Source of the DNA: Glaciozyma antarctica PI12
Lineage: Eukaryota > Basidiomycota > Microbotryomycetes > Kriegeriales > Camptobasidiaceae
Length of the DNA: 48,319 nt
Assembly (NCBI GenBank): GCA_002917775.1
Contig: KZ627148.1
Span: 827,680 to 875,998 of the forward strand
Direction: 5' to 3'
The notes under the pieces are model-generated. The model had not been told where the DNA came from and did no database searches. It worked only from the letters and a program-made list of their open reading frames with translations. A program made the position numbers and the translations under genes. Numbering within the stretch: the stretch's first letter is position 1; each line of letters starts with the position of its first letter. This document shows positions 20,003 through 30,187 of the stretch, piece after piece.

Positions 20003-21125
20003 ATGTCAGCTTTCTCCAAAGCGTCGTTCAACGCAGCAGCCTACGCCGCCTCTCGCCCGTGCGTTCCCCCTCCTTCCTCCGCTCGCACCTCCTGACCCCG
20101 CACACAGCTCCTACCCACCGCAGCTCTACTCCCATATCCTCTCTTCCCTTCCCTCCACTCTCCCCTCCACCCCCTCTTCACCGCGCACTCTCCTCGACCT
20201 TGGCTGCGGACCTGGCCTCTCGACCTTTGCGTTCGTCCCGTCCTTCTCTCGCGTGATAGGGCTGGACCCCAGCGAGGGGATGATGAGAGCTGCGCGAGAG
20301 CTGGTAGCAGAAGGGAGTATGCAGGGAGATTTACGGTTCGAGGTGGGGAAGGGGGAGGATCTCAGTACGCTCGAGACGGGGTCGGTGGATCTGGCGGTGG
20401 CAGGTGCGTCTCTCCCTCGGCGTGGCTGTGGCGGAGCTTATGATTGCGTAGGGCAAGCGGCGCACTGGTTCAACTGCCCGGCGGTGTATCGCGAACTGCT
20501 GCGAGTTCTCAAGCCTGGAGGAGGATTCGCGTTCTGGGTGCGTCCTCCCCGCTCTGCTCGTGCGAAGACTCGCTAACGCGCTCCGAGTAGGGCTACGGCG
20601 AGTTCTTTTTCCCTCGCTACCCAAAGCTCTCAGCCTTGATCCCGCCATACTCCGCCGGAACTCTGGGTACGCTCCCCTCTTCTCCTCGCAATTCCGCACC
20701 AACCACTCTCTCCCCAGGTCCGTACTGGCAACAACCCGGCCGCTCCTACGTCGAAGAGCTCCTCACCCCTCTCCCCTTCCCCACCCCCTCTTCTTCCGAA
20801 TTCGGCACCTGGAATCCAACGACCTTCGCACGAACCTACTTCGACCTCCTCCCCTCCTCTCCCTCACCAACCCCAGATCCAGCCAGCGGTACCAAAACCT
20901 CCCACTTCCCTCTCCTCCTCTCGCATCACTGGACCCTGGACCGAACTTGAAGCCTATCTCCGTACCTGGAGCGCCGCACTGACGTACGACGAGAAGCACG
21001 GCAGGGACGTCGTAGCTGAGTTCGTCGCGCGTCTCGAGGAGGAGATGGCGCGGGAGGGGATTACGAAGGGTGAGAAGGTGGAGGTGGGGTGGAAGATGGG
21101 GTTGATGGAGGGGGGGAAGGCTTAA
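20003..21125 (+). CDS. SAM-dependent methyltransferase, trans-aconitate methyltransferase-like
   Basis: The start is MSAFSKASFNAAAYAASRP, an intron (about 20059-20107), then SYPPQLYSHIL. This [ST]F[NS]xxxYxxxRPxYP opening is typical of the fungal TMT1/CRG1-like methyltransferases. The class I Rossmann motifs follow: LLDLGCGPGLSTF (SAM-binding motif I), VIGLDPSEGMMRAA, VGKGEDLSTLETGSVDLAVA, then GQAAHWFNCPAVYRELLRVLKPGGGFAFW, and GYGEFFFPRYPKLSALI after another intron. The C-terminal region has WNPTTFARTYFDLLP and AYLRTWSAALTYDEKHGRDVV. The last two blocks are in different frames; the switch lies at about 20920-20935 with no credible intron. Assembly slip or a real frameshift are both possible. 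The substrate could be trans-aconitate or another small carboxylic acid. Confidence 0.8.
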
Positions 21126-21433
21126 AGGGTGCAAATGCGAATTTGTGCGTGAGGGAGGAAGGTGTTAGTCCTGCTGACTCCTCGCTGTCGTCCTGCTCGC
21201 TGTTCTTCTCATCCTGCTCGAAGGCCCTGCTCTTTTTCGTGCTCTCGACTGCACCGATTCGCGAGAAGGTGATTACAATTAAGATCAAGCGAGCCCTGGT
21301 ACGAACGGGCTGGGGAAGGAGGGAGACTACGAGAACGAGGGGGAATGAGTGGACGGGGTAACGAGGTGTCGATGAACGGGGATCTACAAGAGAACGAAAG
21401 ACGGGAAAATGGTGCGAGTAAGAAAAGCGAAGT
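21126..21433. other. Convergent intergenic region
   Basis: About 300 bases of 3' flank lie between the methyltransferase (plus) and the bZIP gene (minus). Nothing else is seen. Confidence 0.4.
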
Positions 21434-24345
21434 CTAAGCCGACGGCGACGCAGGCCTCTCCTCGCCCTTCCTCGCCGTCCACCTCTTGCAAACGTTCTCA
21501 AACGAGCACGGCGCCTTATCTCCCAAAGCCAACCCGCCCATCTGCATCCCCAAGCTCCCAACATCAACCTGCGGGTTCATGACGACCTGGAGCGTCGCGC
21601 GGCCCTCGAGCACGCTAGCGACCTTATCCCCACTCATCCTCCCACTCTTCTTTTCCTCCGCCGTCCCCGCGAACGCATCGATGAACGCTCCCGTCATCCT
21701 CGAGAAGAGCGTCTGCGCCGCGAGGCCCGCGACGAACGCCTCTTGCTGCTCCGACGCGCGAGGGGATTGGAACGCGAGGAGCTCAGAGGGAGAGGTGTAG
21801 GTGTCGCGAGATTCCTTGGCGGAGAGGGAGGGGTTGAAGAGTGATTTGGGCGAGGTCGAGGGGGCGAAGAAGGCGGGTCGGAAGCCGTTCGGGACGGGGG
21901 AAGGGTTCGACTTTTGCGAGGCGGCACCAGCCATGTTGTGCGCCATCTTGCCGTAGAGCTGACCGCGGTAGACGTCGCTCGACGTTCTCGGGTCGAAGCC
22001 AGTACGGGTTCGAGGCGAAGAAGTCGTCGAAAGTCCCCTTCGAGGACGGCGCTTCGGCGGGGGCGTTGAAGCCGGTGCGGAGGTGGGCGGTGAGGGAGGG
22101 AAGTTGCGAGAGTTGCGAGGGGGAGAGGTTGTTGAGAGCGGGGTTGAAGTTCTGCGTCGAGAACGGGCTGGGTTTCGGATTGAGGACGTTGAAGTCGGGA
22201 AGGAGACTGCGATCGTAGGGTCAAAAGCTGCGATGCGATACGAGCGAAACAGGAACGCACGTCGTATGGACCGGCATATATCCTCCTCCCATCCCCTGCG
22301 TCGTCCAGCTCCCCGTTCCTCGCTTCAAACTCGGAGCGACGTCCTTCTGAAGGTTGGGCTTCGTGATCCCGTTCGCTCCCCTCGTTCCCGTCCTCCTCGC
22401 GCTCGTCGACGCGACCGGAGCCTTGTCGTCCAGTGCCCACTCGTCGGACGCAGCAACCGCATTGACGGGGTTGACGCCGAGTCCGACGGCGGCAGCAGTG
22501 GGGACGGGGAAGCTCGCCATCTTCTCCATCATCTCGTCCCACTTGGCCTTGAGGAGACCGACCTCGGACTTGAGCTCCTTGTTCTCGCCTCGCATCGTGC
22601 CGACCTCGTCGCGGAGCTGAGCGATGATCGTGTCGCGGGACGAGATCTCCTCCTCGAGCGTGGTGATGTACTCTGCGTGCGAAGGCTTCGTTAACGGACG
22701 TCTCTCGAACACGTTGGGAAAGGACGCACCCTTCCTGCGGTGCCTGAAGTTCCTCGCGCTGATCTTGTTCCTCATTTGACGCTTCTCCTTCGAATTGAGG
22801 TTCTTGTACGTCTCGGGATCGGGCTTGTCGGTCCACTCGGGGACAGGCGGGAGAGTGCTCCTCGTCGACGTCTGGTGCAGCGTAGCGCTCGCGAACCCCG
22901 CGACGGACGTCTTGGGCACCTTGGCCTTCCTCTTCGTCCCCGCGATAGCAGAAGACGCTTGCGAGTCGTCCGAATCGCCCATCTCGTCGTCCTCGTCCTG
23001 CCCCGCGATCGAAGCCGACGCCGACGCCAGGGCGGGAGGGATGAAGGCGGGGAGCTCGATCTCCTGCTTGACTTGGAGCTCTACCTCGGGCTCCTCAACG
23101 ACGGCAGGGAGCTCAGGCTCGGCCAAGGCTCCAGGGGCGGCTCCGAAGAAGGACGGGTCGATAGACCAGTTGTCGCCCATGTCCGAATCGCCGGGGAGGT
23201 CGAGATCGAAGCTGAGGGGACTCCTCATGCTGCCCGAGTTGTCCGAGACGGGGCTGAAGCCGCCGATGGGAGAGCCGGGGAGAGTGGGGAGGAAGGCGGA
23301 GGGGGAGAAGGTCGAGGAGAAGGTGTTCTCGAGCGCGTCGGCGGCGAAAGGGTCGTCCGAGGTGGGGGGAGGAGGGAGGGTGAAGGATGAGGGGAGCTTG
23401 GCGACTTCGGGGGCGAGGTAGTGGCTATGGAGCGGAGGAGGCGATTAGTGAGGTTCGTAAGGAACAAATGGCGCTTTGGCTTCGGAGGAAGCTGTGGCAG
23501 AACGGAGAGCGAGCGAGCGTTCCCCTCCTGGTCGCTTAAGAGGAGGTCTCGGGGACCGTGGAAAGCCAGAAATCGTACGCAGCAGATCCCTGGCAGGTTC
23601 CACCACGACAATCTCTTCCCCAGCGCTGTCCATCGAGACCGATTCCCTGGAGGGCTGCTCCAGTGGGCCACGGAAAGCGTCCCACCGATTCAATACGACA
23701 ACCTAATCGACGTACCAGCCAAAACATTGGTTCCAGCACAGAACGAGCGGATGCGCGATCGTTCCAAGGCAGGACGACTCTTCAGGCCCCCGGTATCGCC
23801 ACTCGCCGCGAGACGGTCAACACGAGGCGCGGCGGTTCCTCTGCCTACTTGGAGTAACCCATCACCAAACCGACAGGATCGTGATCCCATCGTCCCTGGC
23901 GAAAGGGCTGTCCAAGCGAGGGAGGACCTCGCCTCCTTCCCTTTCAGCTCGAGGTCCCCGCTCGCGCCTTCCCAGGAGATCGGTCCCTAGAGCCACCGTC
24001 TCCTGCGATGCCAATGCCAGCAACACCGACACGAGCGACACTCTTCAGACCTCACTCTCACCGCTGCCTCCCTCCCCCCGATCCGTCTCCGAGCCCGAAC
24101 CCCGAGTCCTCGAGCACAACACCTCGCCCCAACCCCAGCAACAACCTCGCCACTCACCGAAACATGTCCGCAAAGCTCATCCCCGTCGTATCCGCCTCTC
24201 CCTCTACCATGACAGGCCCGTTGGCGGCGGCGTTGGTGGCGAAAGCGTCCGACTGGCCGACGAGGTCGAGGTTAAGGAACGAGTCGATCGAGGGGAACGC
24301 TCCAGTGGTGTTGGGCGTGAGTACGGGTGGTGGGTGTGTCGCCAT
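21434..24345 (-). CDS. bZIP transcription factor
   Basis: Exon 1 is 24345-24158: MATHPPPVLTPNTTGAFPS ... MSFADMFR, an acidic/aromatic activation-like segment. A 733-nt intron (24157-23425) leads to HYLAPEVAKLPSSF and an acidic region. The basic region and zipper are LNSKEKRQMRNKISARNFRHRRK, spliced (intron near 22731-22675) to EYITTLEEEISSRDTIIAQL and further heptads. The core N-x-x-S-A-x-x-F/S-R DNA-contact pattern is present (NKISARNFR). After another intron the C-terminal region (LLPDFNVLNPKPSPF, GTFDDFFASNPYWLRPENVE, DVYRGQLYGKMAHNMAG, LAAQTLFSRMTGAFIDAF) runs to the stop at 21434. This C-terminal block is shared by a basidiomycete bZIP family. The frame changes between LRPENVE and DVYRGQLYG (about 21974-21992). 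The target genes are unknown. Confidence 0.85.
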
Positions 24346-24989
24346 GTGCTGACTTGGCGGTGAGTTGGCGATGGGTGGGTGATGGTGAGGAAGCAAGAGC
24401 CGAATTAAAGGCCGATGGCTCGAAGACGTTCGATTCATCTTTTCGCGGCTGGTGGGCGCAGGAACAGACCGATTGGATCGGTTCGAGCGGGGTTGTCAAA
24501 TTATGCTTCTATTGCACGTATACTGGCTGCTAACAAGGACCCGGAGACGGTGGGTTGATGGCCTGAAGGACGCGTAAGCTTGGGCAGCAACTTCGGCGAA
24601 GTGTGTCTTTGAATTCCGGCGACTCCCTGCGAAGGGGAGAAGGGTGGAAGGGGGACGACGGGGAAGCGACGACGTAGAAAATGGCTCAGCAACAGTGGAC
24701 GTGTATCCATTCAAGAGGTCACTGCCGGGAGCTCGTCGAGAGGCGAGAGAGTAAGCGAGGCGACGTGCGAAGCAGTGCCGGAGCAGGACGAGCTTTTGAG
24801 GAAGAGGGCGAGCAAAGAGCAGAAGAGAAGTTATCTCCACAGCGAAGCAGAAGCCTGGAAGACAGCGCGTTCAGAAGACCAAGACGCGAAACGATCGCAG
24901 CGAGCTGGTATCCAGCAGACCTTCCTCCCGGCTCTCCGATACCCACTCGACACATCAAACGCTCCATGAATCACCTCCTGCCCCTATCG
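24346..24989. other. Intergenic region between bZIP and SWC5
   Basis: These 644 bases hold the promoter of the bZIP gene and the 3' flank of SWC5, both on the minus strand. I see no recognisable gene. Confidence 0.4.
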
Positions 24990-25910
24990 CTAATATCGTA
25001 ATCCTCGGTCCCTCCTATCCTCGGTCCTCTGCAAAAAGTCCTGCTTCTCGAGGTACCCGTCCTTCCTCGCCTTGGTGAGATCGTCCGACAGCTCCTCTTT
25101 CGTCACGAACCTGCGTAATCGCATCAGCTCCGTATACTCCACGAAACAACGAGAGAGAGGGGAAGACGAGAGAGAGGACGCACTTGTTCCAATCGAGCTT
25201 CGACTTCTCGAGCGTATTGAGCTTCGGCGGCTTCGACAGACTCGCCGACAGCGCCGAGAGTCCTCCCTTTGCACGTTTCGGAGGCGCCTGTTTAGGTGGA
25301 GGAAGCGTCGCCGCCTTCGGAGGTGGTGGTGCTGCTTCGGAGTCGGCAGCTCCAAAGAGCGCGTCCTCGGCAGAGAGAGCAGCGGGTCCCTTCCCTTTGC
25401 TACCCCCCGCCTTTGGAGGTACCACAGCTGGTACCTCCTTGAAAGCCTGCGCTTCGCGCCACACCCTCGCCTCCTCCGAATTCTCCAACACCTCCTTCTC
25501 CGTCCTGCGCTCTCATCAGCTCCCCTCCCCTCCCATCCTCAAGCGAGAGACGACGTACGTGATTTTCTCGCCCACAAACTCGTAGCTAACCGTGATCGTG
25601 ATCTTCTTCGCCTTGGGAGCAGCAGCTTTCGAGGTACTCGCCACGGCCGCCTCAGGCGCGTTGAAGCTCGCCCAGAGGTCCTCTACGTCGCCCTTGCTCA
25701 GCCTGCATCCCCGTTAGCTCCCATCCACCTCACAGAGAGAGAGAAACGAGCGCACGTAGGCTCAACGACCTTCTCCTCCACCTTCGTGCGCTTCGAAGGC
25801 CGGTCGTCCTCCGAGTCAGAGGAGCTGTCGCCAGAGGCTGAGGCTACAAAGTCGTCGTCTTCGTCGTCGCTGGGGAGGAGAGTGGGGTCGGTATTGGAAA
25901 GGGGCGGCAT
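24990..25910 (-). CDS. SWC5: SWC5 / BCNT-domain subunit of the SWR1 chromatin remodeller
   Basis: The start is MPPLSNTDPTLLPSDDEDDD at 25910, an acidic N-terminus that in yeast Swc5 contacts H2A-H2B. An intron follows, then LSKGDVEDLWASFNAPEAA and KKITITVSYEFVGEKIT, another intron, KEVLENSEEARVW, and a Pro/Lys/Ala-rich linker. The diagnostic C-terminal BCNT (bucentaur/CFDP1) domain is LNTLEKSKLDWNK, spliced to FVTKEELSDDLTKARKDGY and LEKQDFLQRTEDRR, ending DRGLRY at 24990. Swc5 is needed for SWR1 to exchange H2A for H2A.Z. The length (about 240 residues after splicing) is in the usual range for the family, and the frame is consistent. Confidence 0.88.
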
Positions 25911-26229
25911 GGGAGGTGCTGGGAGGTGTGGGAGGGAGAGCTCAGTTGAGTCGGACGCGCCGGCTCCTTGCCTTCCTCCCACAGCCTCCCACTCGCTCCC
26001 GCTTTCAGCGCACCGACGAACTGCTCCAAACGCCTTGGACTTGCTATTCACCGTCTGCGCGCGTTCGCTGGTAGAATCCAGGACGTGTGAAGGCCAGCCG
26101 GGAGGCCGGGGGGCTTGGGCTGCTGAAGAAGCTGACTGTGCTGCTCTCTGCGGCGGAAGGGCGTGCGAAGGTGTAGTACTGCTTGCTTGCACTGCTTCCC
26201 TGACACCCGCTTAGCTGGGAGAGCGAGCC

Positions 26230-26890
26230 ATGGTTCCCTGCGCCGAGGAGCTGGCTGCCAACGAGATCTGCTCGCCCACTGCTGGAGACCTGTCGGCGCT
26301 CTCTCCTGCGGTGGAAGCGTAGCTTGACCGCCTTGACCCTCTGCTATGGGTTTTCTGCGCTCACGGTGCGAACGAAGCTCGAGGGTCGCGGAACTCGAAG
26401 AAGGATCTGGCGAGGAAGATCATGGGTGGACCTTCCTCAGCTCCAAGCGTGCTTGTTCCTCAACCTGCTCTACCAGTGTATGTACGAGGTCTCTATTGCA
26501 AACGCCGTGTGCCATCTTTCCAACGGTCCTTCGCGTGGAGACTGGCCTGAAACACTCTCTGCTCCGGTCAAGAGCGCAGAGGAGGAGATATCGACGGTGT
26601 GAAGGAGGTTGCGCTCTCACAGCTCGCTCGGGAAGATGTGAAGCGGCCCCAACAGCGAGTGAACGAAGCGCGAACAGCAGGACGACGAGCTCTTCGTGCG
26701 AGGACTCGCTTTCTCAGTGAGGTGCTTCGAGAGAGGACGGCCAACTCGTCTCTCTGCGATGGAAAGCTCCTCATACTACGCACCTACAGCAAAGCAATCC
26801 AGGAACGTTCTCTTCTCTCAGGGCAAGCTGAGGCTGGGCGAACTGCGGAATGCGGAGCTAGGCGGAGTCCGGCTAGCTCAGCCCCACGAT
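26230..26890 (+). pseudogene. F-box-like gene relic
   Basis: From the ATG at 26230 the plus strand reads MVPCAEELAANEICSPTAGDL, which resembles the F-box opening LPxELxxxEICSxxTAGDLLAL of the family seen at 344. After about 30 codons the frame stops. Further family-like pieces appear in other frames: DLPQLQACLFLNLLYQCMYE near 26430-26490 and an Arg/Glu-rich helical stretch near 26600-26720. No long open frame exists. It lies in the ~1.1-kb gap before the F-box/YccV gene at 27015. I interpret it as a degenerate paralogue; certainty is moderate. Confidence 0.4.
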
Positions 26891-27014
26891 AAGACTCCTT
26901 TTTGTCTAGCGCCTTCCCTTTGTGTGTTCCTGTCCAGCCACCTTCTTCCTCTCGACCCACCTCCAGCTCACAAGTCGACCACCCTCGTGCACAACGCCAG
27001 CTCTCCTCGCAAGG

Positions 27015-29054
27015 ATGAACGACGGCCGCGCCTCCCCAACCTACCGCTTCCCTCCCGAGCTCATCCTCCGCGCCCTATCCTTCCTCGATCCCGACGATCT
27101 TGACTCCGTACCCATCCTCATCGCCTTCTCCGCCGCGTCCCGCGAGGCGTACAGCTGCGCCACCTCCGATCACATTTGGACGCCCTTCCTCGAGCGCTGG
27201 ACCGAAGGGACCCATCCGCCCGGTCTCTCTGCCAAAGCGAACTATGCACGTCGCGATCTCATCGACCGCGAGGCGCTCGGGAGACTCGAAGCCGTTTTGA
27301 ACGCGACGAGTGGGGAGGAGGAGAAGGTTGCGCAGGCGGCGGAGCTGGGAGTCGAGGCGCTGGATTGTATGCGTGGGGAGCTGTTGGCGTCGGAGGAGAC
27401 TCACCAGGACTGGCTGGCGAAGAGTCACTGGGCTGGCAAAGTTTACCACGCTATTGTGCGCGCTGCGGCGGTCGATACGTGGATTGGGATCGCTGGGAAG
27501 GCGGACGGCCCGGCGGACAACACGGAGGGCGCGCTCGACGATTTCTTCGCGGGCGTTGCAGCCCTGCCTGCATTCCTGGGGTATTCTCAGTTGCAAGCGA
27601 GTGGTTGACTCGCCAGTCAACAGCGGGTTCGCTGATCGTCCTTCGCAGGTCTCGGCGCAGCTGGAGAGCGTCGCAGAGATGCGAGATTAGCTCTTCGCAG
27701 GAACGCCGATTCCGGATCTCGACGCTATGGCGCTTCTCGTCTGGGACTTTATGAGCGAGTTCCACATGCAGCCTTCTGGCAGAGTGCACACTCCCTCCCT
27801 TTCTAGCCGTACTCGCAGCTGACAAGATCCCGCAGAGCTTCATCACCGACATCCTCGCCTGCGCCACCGACGGCCCCCGACCCCGGTATCCTCACCGCCG
27901 ACCCCGACAAGCCATTCAACTCAATCGCCGTCATCTGCATCTTCTGCGAGCTCGTTCGTCGCCTTCCGGCCGCCTGCAACATCCAAGCTCGACCCGTCTT
28001 CCTCGGCAAGCCTGGAATCGCCATTGCGAAGCTCTCCGACCCGAAAGGCGCCGAGGAATGGCACTACATCCTTGCGCCTCCGACGAGGAGGAGCGTCTCG
28101 ATAGACGCTGCGACAACTGCAGCTCGTTTCGCACCGGATCTCCTGGCAGCTGGCATCACGGACGTCGATCGCTTCCTTCGCGTGACCCCCGTTCGCAAGC
28201 TCGTACGTCCCTCCTCCTCCTCCTCCACTTTTCGAATACTGACCCTCACACAATTTGAACAGATCGAGCAGTTCGCCAAAAACGCCTCTATCCCGTACGC
28301 AGCGATGCACGGCTCGACCCCTCGTCAAGTTATGCTAGTCTTCTACGCCGCTTCCGTCATTCGAATCTCCTTCAACATCCCGGACCTAGACGCTGCTGGC
28401 TTTATCCCCGCGGTGCCTCTTAGCGTCGGTGTCATGCAATTCTGCGCCTCCGACGCGCCGATGCTCGAGCGGAGGATCTTCAGGACGGACGGAAGGAGGT
28501 TTGCGGACAAGTTGGAGATGTGTGCGAAGTTTAGGGACAGGGACGCGAGGGTTGAGGAGCCGAGGAGGAGGGTGTCGGAGCATGGGACCGTCGGGCTGAG
28601 GGTCGGATCGGTGTTTATTAGTAGCGATGCGCAAGGGACGAGGACGACGAATGTCATAACTGGGTGGAAATGGGCGCGTGACTTCCTTCGCTCCACCTCT
28701 CGCTCGCTCGCTGATCAGCTTCGCAGAATCCGAAGGCGTCGACGGCTTCTTTGGCCCCTCCAAGATTTCCTATACCTACGTACGTTCTCTCCCTCCTCCC
28801 CCTGTCCCCCGGTCCTCCTTCCCGATCCCCCGCTCACTCCTCTCCAGCTCAACCAGCTCGGCGATACTGCGACCCTAAACGGCGAGCCTCCCGCCGAAGC
28901 GATCGCTGCCCTCCCTCAGATCGAAGAGGAGGACTGGGAGAACCTCCTCGAGAGTGGTGAGATTGGGAGGCACTTACTTAGGCGTGATACGGTGGATAGG
29001 GGGAGGTTGGTGATGGGAGCGAAGTTGACGAGGATGTTTCCCGACGACGTTTGA
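27015..29054 (+). CDS. F-box + SirB1-like + YccV-type protein (FBXO21-like), with frame and stop anomalies
   Basis: The start is MNDGRASPTYRFPPELILRA; the F-box is FPPELILRALSFLDPDDLD. A helical region follows to about 27578. The SirB1/transglutaminase-like region runs through ACATDG | PDPGILTADPDKPFNSIAV, CIFCELVRRLPAACNIQARPV, GKPGIAIAKLSDPKGAEEW and LRVTPVRKL, then (after an intron) IEQFAKNASIPYAAMHGSTPR. The C-terminal hemimethylated-DNA-binding (YccV/HspQ-like) domain starts at HGTVGLRVGSVF and continues through ITGWKWAQSEGVDGFFGPSK to the stop at 29054. This order matches FBXO21. Three anomalies interrupt the conserved frame: the exon-1 junction at 27579-27649, an in-frame TAG at 27688-27690, and a slip in the C5 run at 27874-27878. 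It may be a recent pseudogene or an assembly artefact. Confidence 0.7.
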
Positions 29055-29568
29055 GGTAGACGAGGATTGGCACTGTAGATATCGCACTTTAGGAAGCGTT
29101 TGTGCGAGTTTGGGTCTGAGAGAGGGGAGAGCAGGATGCTGTAGGCTTGGAGCAGCGCAAAGATGGGAAAGAAACGGAGAGGTGCGGCGCGGTGAGGAGA
29201 AGAGCTCGAGCGAGGTCGCGAAGACGTTCTCCTCCGCTCAGCTCCTCTCCGCTGGAAGAACAGCGGTGGAAGCTGAGAAGCCAGAGCCACCGGGTGACCA
29301 CCATCCTGCGGCGCCGTGTTGGGAGCTGGTTGTGTCGCCGGCAGTGGTTGGAGCAGGAGAGCACGAAGCACAAGCAGGATCCCGACCTCGCTCGCTGTCA
29401 CAGATCAAAGCACGTATTCACAAGTGACGCTCCACACCAGCGCACGAGAAAGAAAAGCACGCAAAGGCCAGCCTGCTCATCGCATCAGCTCCTCGCACTC
29501 CCACCGCTAGAAAGGATCAAGCTCACCGAAGCTCCACCTCACTTGGCGACCCTATCCCCGTTCCCAGT
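29055..29568. other. Convergent intergenic region
   Basis: About 510 bases lie between the F-box/YccV stop (plus) and the small SYHYSN protein stop (minus). I see no supported gene. Confidence 0.4.
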
Positions 29569-30020
29569 CTAAGACCGTCTACTCCCATCCGAGCTCTTGT
29601 ACTGCCTGTATCCGTCGCCACTGTTGTAGTCTGCTCAAGAGAGCGAGGTCAGTTGCGCACCCTCCTCCTCCGAGTCTCCCCTCTCCAGTTCTGCGGAATT
29701 CGCGCTCAGGATAGACACGTACAACTGGAGCTGTTGGGGTTCGAGTAGGCATAGCTTCCGTCCTGGTTCGAGTCTGCGGGGGAACGGAGTCGGCATCAGG
29801 TCCCGAGCTCTCAGCGCCTGGATTAAAGCGAGGACACGCACAGTGGTACGAGTTCTAGTTGGGAGCGGAAGGTCCGTAGTCCCTCGAGTCGTAGTGGTTC
29901 CCTGTGTAGGTGTGTGAGGTGTGGCACTCAAGGCGATCAAGGCGACAGGGGAAGGTGCGACGGACCTTGCGAGTTGATTCCCTGGGAGGTGACGTCGTAG
30001 TTCTTCTGGTTCTGGGACAT
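29569..30020 (-). CDS. Very small Ser/Tyr/Asn/Gly-rich conserved fungal protein
   Basis: The start is MSQNQKNYDVTSQGINSQ at the ATG at 30020. A GTCCGT intron ends in CTACACAG; exon 2 continues GNHYDSRDYGPSAPN; exon 3 has SNQDGSYAYSNPNSSS; exon 4 is YYNSGDGYRQYKSSDGSRRS and a stop at 29569. All junctions are in phase. The pattern TSxGxNSQGNxYxTR...YHYSNxxGSYxYSNPNxSxYYNxGxG is one I recall from small uncharacterised basidiomycete proteins; I cannot verify that here. The function is unknown, and the composition suggests disorder. An in-frame TAG (29855-29857) interrupts the conserved pattern between ...SAPN and NSYHY, while the downstream part still looks conserved. Confidence 0.6.
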
Positions 30021-30187
30021 GCTTTGGGGGCTTGGTTGGCTGTACTTTGAGTGGTGGCGGATGTGGAGAAGGGAGAGAGAGCTTCGCCCGCCGTCGTCAC
30101 CTTCCAGCCGCGCTGGCTCCGGCCTGAGGCTGAGCTGCTCTGTTCCTCTCCGCAGAACTTCTCGAAGACAGATAAAAACGATGCTTG
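30021..30187. other. Short gap between small protein and WAPL
   Basis: These 167 bases include the promoter of the small Ser/Tyr/Asn-rich protein and the WAPL 3' flank. Nothing else is seen. Confidence 0.35.
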
